Assembly (NCBI GenBank): GCA_945948915.1
Contig: CAMFCQ010000004.1
Coordinates: 1 to 64,000 of the forward strand
DNA: 64,000 nt
Origin: an uncultured Clostridia bacterium
GTDB taxonomy: Bacteria; Bacillota; Clostridia; Christensenellales; Aristaeellaceae
Direction of reading: 5' to 3'
Shown here: positions 57,495 to 64,000 of the stretch, one piece after another
How the letters are laid out: each line of letters starts with the position of its first letter
How positions within the stretch are numbered: the first letter of the stretch is position 1
The notes under the pieces: model-generated
What the model saw: only the letters and a program-made list of their open reading frames with translations
Told to the model about the DNA's origin: nothing
Databases searched by the model: none
Position numbers and translations under genes: made by a program

Positions 57495-59489
57495 ATGAGC
57501 GAAAAACCAAAGTTCTACATTACGACGCCGATCTATTATCCCAGTGATAATCTGCATATCGGCCACAGCTACTGCTCGACAGCTGCTGATACCATGGCAC
57601 GCTTCAAGAAGCAGACCGGCTATGACGTCTTCTTCCTGACCGGCACAGACGAGCACGGCCAAAAGATCGAGCGCAAGGCTGCCGAAGCAGGCGTGACCCC
57701 GCAGGCCTATGTTGACAAGATCGTCGCGGGCATCAAGGACCTATGGAAGCTGATGGATGTGGAATACGACGATTTCATCCGTACTACGGATGAGCGTCAC
57801 GTCAAGTCCGTGCAGAAGATCTTCAGGAAGCTGCACGACCAGGGCGACATCTACAAGAGTGAATACGAGGGCCTGTACTGCACGCCCTGCGAATCCTTCT
57901 GGACGGAGCTGCAGCTCAAGGATGGCTGCTGCCCGGACTGCGGCCGCCCGGTGGAGAAGACCCGTGAAGAGAGCTATTTCTTCCGCCTTTCCAAGTATCA
58001 GGATTGGATGATCAACTACATCAAGGAGCATCCGGACTTTATTCAGCCGGCCTCCCGCGCGACGGAGATGCTCAACAACTTCCTGATTCCTGGTCTGCAG
58101 GATCTGTGTGTTTCCCGCACGACGATCAAGTGGGGCATCCCGGTTGACTTTGATCCGAAGCACACCGTGTATGTGTGGATCGACGCGCTGACCAACTACA
58201 TCAACGCGCTGGGTTACGGTTCCGACGACGACAGCCTCTACCAGAAGTACTGGCCGGCGGACATCCATCTGGTCGGCAAGGAGATCGTCCGCTTCCACAC
58301 CATCATCTGGCCGATCATGCTCCATGCGCTGGGACTCCCGCTGCCCAAGCAGGTCTTTGGTCATGGCTGGCTGGTTATGGGTGGCGGCAAGATGAGCAAG
58401 TCCAAGGGCAACGTCGTCGATCCGGTGAAGCTGTGTGAGCGCTATTCCTCCGACGCGGTGCGCTACTTCCTCATGCGCGAGATGCCGTTCGGCTCCGACG
58501 GTGAGTTCTCCAACGAGGCGCTCATCCGCCGCATCAATTCCGACCTGGCCAATGACCTGGGCAACCTCGTCAGCCGCAGCGTCGCCATGAACGAGAAATA
58601 CTTCGGCGGCTTGGTTCAGGCGCCGGCGGAATACAACGAGCTGGATCAGAAGCTGATCGACCTGGCGACCGGTCTCTGGGAGAAGGTCGAGAAGAGCATG
58701 AACGCGCTGCAGTTCTCCGGCGCGCTTGTGGAGATCTGGAAGCTGATTGGCGAGTGCAACAAGTACATCGATCTGACGATGCCCTGGGTGCTGGCCAAGA
58801 ACGAAGCGGATCGTCCGCGTCTTGGCACGGTGCTGTATGTGCTGCTTGAGTGCGCACGCATCGTTGCCGTGCTCATCGCGCCGACCATGCCGCGTACCCC
58901 GGAGCGCATCTTTGCGCAGATTGGCGTGACGGATGCGGAGCAGAAGACTTGGGAATCCACGAAGACCTTTGGCGGCCTGAAGCCGGGCAGCCTGGTCAAG
59001 AAGGGCGAAGCACTGTTCCCGCGCATTGACATGGCCAAGGAGCTGGAGCTGCTTGAAGCGGAGCGCCTGGCTGCAGTCGCTGAAGCGGAAAAGAAGGCTG
59101 CCGGTAAGGAAGAGCTGCCCGCGCCGAAGGATGAGGAAAAGACCGTCTTCACCCAGAAGGATCTGTGCCAGTTTGACGACTTTGAGAAGATTCAGCTCGT
59201 CGTGGCCAAGGTGCTCAAGTGCGAAAAGGTGCCCAAGGCCGACAAGCTGCTCATGTCCACCCTCAAGGTAGGCGATACCGAGCGCGTCGTCGTTTCCGGC
59301 ATTGCGAAGTTCTACACGCCTGAAGAGATGGTCGGCAAAAAGGTTGTCCTGCTCGCGAACCTCGCACCGCGCAAGATCCGCGGTGTGGAATCCCACGGCA
59401 TGCTGCTGTGCGCTGCCAATGCTGACGAGAGCAAGCTCAGCCTGCTGACGGTCGATTCCGACATCGAGGACGGCTGCGAGATCGGCTGA
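57495..59489 (+). CDS. metG: Methionine--tRNA ligase with C-terminal tRNA-binding domain
   Basis: YITTPIYYPSDNLHIGHSY, KMSKSKGNVVDP, C-terminal EMAP/Trbp111 domain. Confidence 0.97.
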   Translation: MSEKPKFYITTPIYYPSDNLHIGHSYCSTAADTMARFKKQTGYDVFFLTGTDEHGQKIERKAAEAGVTPQAYVDKIVAGIKDLWKLMDVEYDDFIRTTDERHVKSVQKIFRKLHDQGDIYKSEYEGLYCTPCESFWTELQLKDGCCPDCGRPVEKTREESYFFRLSKYQDWMINYIKEHPDFIQPASRATEMLNNFLIPGLQDLCVSRTTIKWGIPVDFDPKHTVYVWIDALTNYINALGYGSDDDSLYQKYWPADIHLVGKEIVRFHTIIWPIMLHALGLPLPKQVFGHGWLVMGGGKMSKSKGNVVDPVKLCERYSSDAVRYFLMREMPFGSDGEFSNEALIRRINSDLANDLGNLVSRSVAMNEKYFGGLVQAPAEYNELDQKLIDLATGLWEKVEKSMNALQFSGALVEIWKLIGECNKYIDLTMPWVLAKNEADRPRLGTVLYVLLECARIVAVLIAPTMPRTPERIFAQIGVTDAEQKTWESTKTFGGLKPGSLVKKGEALFPRIDMAKELELLEAERLAAVAEAEKKAAGKEELPAPKDEEKTVFTQKDLCQFDDFEKIQLVVAKVLKCEKVPKADKLLMSTLKVGDTERVVVSGIAKFYTPEEMVGKKVVLLANLAPRKIRGVESHGMLLCAANADESKLSLLTVDSDIEDGCEIG

Positions 59490-59490
59490 G

Positions 59491-60297
59491 ATGAGCAAGC
59501 AGGTACTGGCGGAATACCCGCCGCTGATCGGTTTGTTTGATACGCACTCGCATCCCAACGACAACCGGTTTGATGCGGATCGCGAAGAAGTATTTGCCCG
59601 CATGCGGCAGACGGAGATGATCTCCGTCTGCGTCGGCGCGGACATGGCATCAAGCGCAGAATCCGTCGAGCTGGCCAGGCGCGAGCCGATGTACTACGCG
59701 TCCGTAGGTGTGCATCCGCACGATGCAAAGGACTTTACAGACGCAGACATTCCGGTGCTCACGCGTTGGCTGACGACGGAGGAGAAGGTTGTTGCACTTG
59801 GTGAGATCGGCCTGGATTACTACTACGATCTCTCGCCAAGAGATGTGCAGAAGGACGTATTTGCCCGTCAGCTTGATCTGGCCTATGAACTTGACAAGCC
59901 TGTGATCCTGCACATCCGTGACGCTCACGGCGATGTGATCGATATCCTGCGCGCGCATAGGAATCGCCTGCCCAAGTGCGTGGTGCACTGCTGCTCGGCC
60001 AGCTGGGAGAGTGCGAAGGTCTACATGAACATGGACTGCATGATCTCCTTTGCCGGGCCGGTGACGCTCAAGCGCTCTGTGCATCTGCACGAGGTCGCAG
60101 TGAACATGCCGCTTGACCGTATGATGATCGAAACGGACAGCCCGTATCTTGCGCCGGAGCCCGTCAGGGGCCGACGCAATGATCCCTGCAACGTTGCCCA
60201 TGTCTGTCGGTTTATCGCCAATCTGCGCGGCATGGACGCCCAGGAGCTGTGTGATGTGACACGCGAGAATGGCAAGCGTTTCTACCGCATCAAATAA
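59491..60297 (+). CDS. TatD family deoxyribonuclease
   Basis: LFDTHSHPNDNRFD, SVGVHPHDAKD, ALGEIGLDYYYDLS, METDSPYLAPEPVRG-like motif. Confidence 0.94.
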   Translation: MSKQVLAEYPPLIGLFDTHSHPNDNRFDADREEVFARMRQTEMISVCVGADMASSAESVELARREPMYYASVGVHPHDAKDFTDADIPVLTRWLTTEEKVVALGEIGLDYYYDLSPRDVQKDVFARQLDLAYELDKPVILHIRDAHGDVIDILRAHRNRLPKCVVHCCSASWESAKVYMNMDCMISFAGPVTLKRSVHLHEVAVNMPLDRMMIETDSPYLAPEPVRGRRNDPCNVAHVCRFIANLRGMDAQELCDVTRENGKRFYRIK

Positions 60298-60304
60298 GCA
60301 ACAT

Positions 60305-60342
60305 AAAACGGAGATCGTCCTGCTGAAGACGATCTCCGTTTT
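60305..60342 (+). terminator. Rho-independent terminator
   Basis: AAAACGGAGATCGTC-CTGCTGAA-GACGATCTCCGTTTT. Confidence 0.85.
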
Positions 60343-60434
60343 GCTATGCAGATGCTCCGTGAGGCTCCGGTTTCGGGCGCATCACAGCGGAATGCAGAAT
60401 GCTTTGTCGGTGATACCGACGGCAGCCTGCCGGT

Positions 60435-60992
60435 TTAACCCAGCAGATGCTCCATCAGGATCTTGAAGCCCATCAGGATCAGCACAAGACCGCCGAAGAA
60501 TTCAGCACTGCTCTTGTACTTGCTGCCGAAGATGCTGCCGACCTTCACGCCGATGACGCAGCAGACGAACGTCGTCAGGGCGATAAACGAAACAGCCGGG
60601 ACAATGCTGACCTGCAGGAATGCGAAGCTGATGCCGATGACCAGCGCGTCAATGCTCGTTGCAATGGCCAACGGAACCATTGCTTTAGCGGAAAAGTCGT
60701 CATCTACGGACTCCTCGTCGCCATCCCTGGATTCGTGAATCATATTGAAGCCGATGATGGCCAGCAAAACAAAGGCAATGTACGGCGCGATGGCCGTTAC
60801 CAGCGATTCAAACTGCGAACCGAGGAGATAGCCAATCAGCGGCATGCCGCCCTGGAATAGGCCAAAGTACAGGCCACAGATCAGCATGTGCTTTCCCGTG
60901 CAGCGGCGAACGGACAGACCCTTGCAGATGGAGACGGCGAATGCATCCATTGACAGGCCCAAAGCGATGACGAACAATTCCCAAAGACCCAT
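60435..60992 (-). CDS. mntP: Manganese efflux pump MntP
   Basis: GLSMDAFAVSICKGLS and SIDALVIGISFAFL repeats; downstream of a yybP-ykoY motif. Confidence 0.93.
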   Translation of the reverse strand: MGLWELFVIALGLSMDAFAVSICKGLSVRRCTGKHMLICGLYFGLFQGGMPLIGYLLGSQFESLVTAIAPYIAFVLLAIIGFNMIHESRDGDEESVDDDFSAKAMVPLAIATSIDALVIGISFAFLQVSIVPAVSFIALTTFVCCVIGVKVGSIFGSKYKSSAEFFGGLVLILMGFKILMEHLLG

Positions 60993-61030
60993 TGAAGAAA
61001 TCCTCCCTTGAATGATAGGCGGCAGAATAG

Positions 61031-61176
61031 AAAACGAGACCTAATCTGCCCCATAAAACGGTAGCGCAGATTAGTCTCGTCATTTCATATAAAGCCAGGG
61101 GAAAGCCCCAGTATGTTGGCCCTATCACGAAAGAAAACGACGCCGTTTCCTTCGCTGACTACTCCCTAATTTGAAC
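61031..61176 (-). ncRNA. yybP-ykoY manganese riboswitch
   Basis: Minus strand TTAGGGAGTAGTCAGCG ... GGGCCAACATACTGGGG ... ATGACGAGACTAATC; overlapping terminator ACGAGACTAATCTGCGC...GGGCAGATTAGGTCTCGTTTTC; precedes mntP. Confidence 0.85.
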
Positions 61177-61276
61177 AATCTGAGTATAAGGGACGAAGGA
61201 TAAGTTTGTCAATGATAACTCAATTCTGTTCAGAAAAAAGCATCCCGCCCGCAGAGCACGGACGGGATGGGGGAGA

Positions 61277-62263
61277 TCAGCGCTCTTCGCGGAAATACGC
61301 CAGGCCAAGGCTGGCAGGCGGCTGATCCTCGCGCTTTTTGCGCAGGGACGTGATGATCAGAACGGCGATGGTGACGAGGTAGGGCACCATCTGAATGAGG
61401 TCAGTGATGTAGCCCGGCACGCTGAAACCAATCAGCGTCGGCAGGAACTGATACAGCCAGTAGAGCATGCCAAAGAGGTAGGAGCCCCAGATGGCGTTGA
61501 GCGGCTTCCAGGTCGTGAAGATCACCAGCGCGACGGCCAGCCAGCCCAGCGCCTCGATCTGTCCCGTGGTCGCCCAGATGCCCTGGTTGTAATCCAGCAC
61601 ATAGTACAGTCCTCCGAGGCCGGAAATGCCCGCGCCCAGGCAGGTCGCCAGGTACTTGTAGCGCGTGACGCTGATGCCTGCGGCGTCAGCCGTCGCCGGG
61701 TTTTCACCAATTGCGCGTAGGTTGAGGCCGGTGCGCGTATGGCTCAGAACATGGTGCAGGATGATTGCCAGAACGATGGCTGCATACACCATAAAGCCGT
61801 ATCCAAAGACCGTCTGGCCGATCACGCCCATCCCGGAGAGTACCGGAATCTTCGTCTGGAAGGTCTTGTAGACCAGACTCTGCGTCGCCGTACGGCCATC
61901 CAGAATGAACACGCCGAAGAAATTGGCTACGCCCATGCCGAATGTCGTGAGCGCAAGGCCGGTGACGTTCTGATTAGCGCGCAGGCTGATGGTCAGGAAG
62001 CTGTAAATCAAGCCGCCGAACATCGCGGCGACAAACGCGCAGAAGAGCGCGAGCACCACACAGAAGACCATGTTCGGTTCAGCAACGCTGTTTTCATACA
62101 GATACGCGCTGGCAAAGCCCGCAAAGCCGCCCAGGTACATGATGCCCGGAACGCCCAGGTTCAGGTTGCCGGACTTCTCGGTGATAATTTCGCCCAGCGC
62201 GCCGTACATGATGATCGTGCCGAAGGGGATCGCGCGAAGGATCCATGCGATTAACGTATCCAT
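61277..62263 (-). CDS. ABC transporter permease (BmpA/nucleoside-type)
   Basis: Polytopic; GEIITEKSGNLNLGVPGIMYLGGFAGFASAY, GENPATADAAGISVTRYKYLA. Confidence 0.9.
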   Translation of the reverse strand: MDTLIAWILRAIPFGTIIMYGALGEIITEKSGNLNLGVPGIMYLGGFAGFASAYLYENSVAEPNMVFCVVLALFCAFVAAMFGGLIYSFLTISLRANQNVTGLALTTFGMGVANFFGVFILDGRTATQSLVYKTFQTKIPVLSGMGVIGQTVFGYGFMVYAAIVLAIILHHVLSHTRTGLNLRAIGENPATADAAGISVTRYKYLATCLGAGISGLGGLYYVLDYNQGIWATTGQIEALGWLAVALVIFTTWKPLNAIWGSYLFGMLYWLYQFLPTLIGFSVPGYITDLIQMVPYLVTIAVLIITSLRKKREDQPPASLGLAYFREER

Positions 62264-63369
62264 CAGGCCACCTCCTTGTTGATCGTCTCATGCCTGCCGG
62301 TGCGGAAAATCGGCTTGTAGTTGATGAAGAATTCGCTGCCCAGGATAAAGAAGAGGATGATGCCGGCGATGATGTCGGAGGCAAAGTCGTTCAGGTTATA
62401 CGCAGAAGCGATTTCGCCCGCGCCCTTCTCCAGGAAGATGAGCAGGAAGGAAATGAGCGCCATGTAGAACGTGTTGAACTTGGCCAGCCAGGCGACGATG
62501 ATGGCCGTGAAGCCGTTGCCGCCTGCGGTTGTGGTGGAAATCGTCTGGTCGCGGCCGCCGACGATCAAAAAGCCCGTCAGGCCGCACAGTGCGCCGGAGA
62601 GGATCATCGTGCGGATGATGACCTTGCCCACGTTGATACCGGCGTAGCGGGCGGTATTCTCGCTCTCGCCGACGACGGCAATCTCATAGCCCTGCTTGGA
62701 ATAGCGCAGATAGCAGTACATGAGCACGACCAGCAGCACCGTGATCATGAGGTTGATGTTATAGCGCTGGCCAAACAGCTGCGGGAACCAACCTGCTTTG
62801 GTCTTCATGTTCAGCTTGCCCAGGCCGGACGCCTGACCGCGCCAGATATTGACGCAGCAGGCAACAAGCTGAATGGCGACGTAATTCATCATCAGGGTGA
62901 ACAGCGTCTCGTTCGTACCCAGCCGCGCCTTGAACCAGCCGGGGATAAAGCCCCACAGCGCGCCGGCAAACACGGCGGCCACGAGCATGGCTGCGTAGAG
63001 GATAGCGTTGGGCACCTTGCCGCCATAGAAAACCATGACAGCCGCTGTCGCCAGCGCGCCCATGAGCACCTGACCCTCCGCACCGATGTTCCAGAAACGC
63101 ATCTTGAACGCAGGCGCCAGCGCGATGCCGATCAGCAGCAGGGAAGCGAGATCGCGCATCGCCCAGGAAAAGCGCATCGGAGTAGAGAACGTGCCCTGGA
63201 ACATCGTCGTGTAAACGGCAAGCGGATCAAGGCCGGTGACGAAATAGATAAACAGCGCATCGACAATCAGCGCCAGCAGCACAGCGGCCAGACGCACGAG
63301 CAGCTTGAGCTTGAACGGGGATTCGCCGCGCTTGACAATGCGCATAAGCGGTTCATGGCTGACAGTCAT
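62263..63369 (-). CDS. ABC transporter permease (BmpA/nucleoside-type)
   Basis: FWNIGAEGQVLMGALATA, NETLFTLMMNYVAIQLV; paired with the downstream permease. Confidence 0.9.
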   Translation of the reverse strand: MTVSHEPLMRIVKRGESPFKLKLLVRLAAVLLALIVDALFIYFVTGLDPLAVYTTMFQGTFSTPMRFSWAMRDLASLLLIGIALAPAFKMRFWNIGAEGQVLMGALATAAVMVFYGGKVPNAILYAAMLVAAVFAGALWGFIPGWFKARLGTNETLFTLMMNYVAIQLVACCVNIWRGQASGLGKLNMKTKAGWFPQLFGQRYNINLMITVLLVVLMYCYLRYSKQGYEIAVVGESENTARYAGINVGKVIIRTMILSGALCGLTGFLIVGGRDQTISTTTAGGNGFTAIIVAWLAKFNTFYMALISFLLIFLEKGAGEIASAYNLNDFASDIIAGIILFFILGSEFFINYKPIFRTGRHETINKEVA

Positions 63370-64000
63370 CAGGCGACGCCTCCTTCCTGATCTTCCTTCA
63401 GACGGGTCATCAACAGGCCAATCTCTTCCTTGGTGGCTTTGCGTCCGTCGACAATGCCGTTGCACTTGCCGCCGCACAGCACCAGAATCCTGTCGCACAG
63501 GTCAATGAGCACGTCCAGATCCTCGCCGACGTAGATGATGGACACGCCCTTCTGCTTCTGTTCGTTGAGCAGATGGTAGATGGTATAGCTGGTGTTGATG
63601 TCCAGGCCGCGCACGGCGTAGGCCGTCATCAGCACGGACGGGGCAGCGGCAATCTCACGACCGACGAGCACCTTCTGCACGTTGCCGCCAGACAGGCGGG
63701 AAACCGGCGTGTTGATCGACGGCGTGACCACGCCGAGCTCATCCTTGATCGATTCGGCGAGATGACGGGGACGGCTTCGGTCTGCGATAAAGGAGCTGCC
63801 TTCGGTATAGCTCTTGAGCATCATGTTATCCACCATGCCCATGGAGCCGACCAAACCCATGCCCAGACGATCCTCAGGGACAAAGGAGAGGTGAATGCCC
63901 AGCTCACGGATGCTCTTGGGCGTCTTGCCGATGAGCTGTTCAGCGGTGGAGTCGCGGTCATCGTCCGGATAGTAGACGATGCTGGAATCCTTGTCCGGGT
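63369..64000 (-). CDS. Sugar/nucleoside-type ABC transporter ATP-binding protein (5' part outside the window)
   Basis: SFVPEDRLGMGLV, RLSGGNVQKVLVGREIA signature; reading frame continues to the right edge. Confidence 0.9.
   Translation of the reverse strand, partial: PDKDSSIVYYPDDDRDSTAEQLIGKTPKSIRELGIHLSFVPEDRLGMGLVGSMGMVDNMMLKSYTEGSSFIADRSRPRHLAESIKDELGVVTPSINTPVSRLSGGNVQKVLVGREIAAAPSVLMTAYAVRGLDINTSYTIYHLLNEQKQKGVSIIYVGEDLDVLIDLCDRILVLCGGKCNGIVDGRKATKEEIGLLMTRLKEDQEGGVA

Noticed and set aside
1-64000. CRISPR arrays, tRNA/rRNA genes, transposases, prophage or toxin-antitoxin modules
   Set aside because: No regularly spaced direct repeats, no tRNA-like cloverleaf, and no ORF matching recombinase/transposase/phage families was seen.

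Overview
The window is a gene-dense chromosomal segment of moderately high GC, almost certainly from a spore-forming member of the Clostridia (Firmicutes). Evidence for this includes SpoIID, SpoIVFA/FB-like, SASP-like, DivIVA/SepF, T-box and Gram-positive sigma-A signals. Most of it is core housekeeping: pheST, aroE, gap, queG, a radical-SAM pair with RNase E/G, miaB, a RicA/YlbF-like gene, mutSL, miaA, xpt, maf, mreBCD-PBP2-minD-like-rodA-spoIVFAB, a DEAD helicase, thiT, argF, aroK, the yggS-sepF-ylmH-divIVA cluster, lspA-rluD, dapA, asd, hslO, metG-tatD, mntP and a BmpA-type nucleoside ABC transporter. Cis-regulatory RNAs readable in the sequence are a Met T-box (metG), a TPP riboswitch (thiT), a yybP-ykoY/manganese riboswitch (mntP) and the tail of a probable T-box ahead of pheS. 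I see no CRISPR array, prophage, transposase gene or defence island. The most interesting items are: a 160-bp MITE-like nested palindrome (55039-55200); a second hairpin-rich element between asd and dapA (46823-46990); a 23-Cys small protein behind a sigma-K-like promoter (22301-22864); a MinD-like ATPase without MinC/MinE and with an altered Walker A; a THUMP protein whose methyltransferase motifs have decayed; a convergent small gene with a strong RBS (34423-34674); and palindromic operator candidates near asd and an ECF-S-like gene. No clearly novel multi-gene system is demonstrable from sequence alone.
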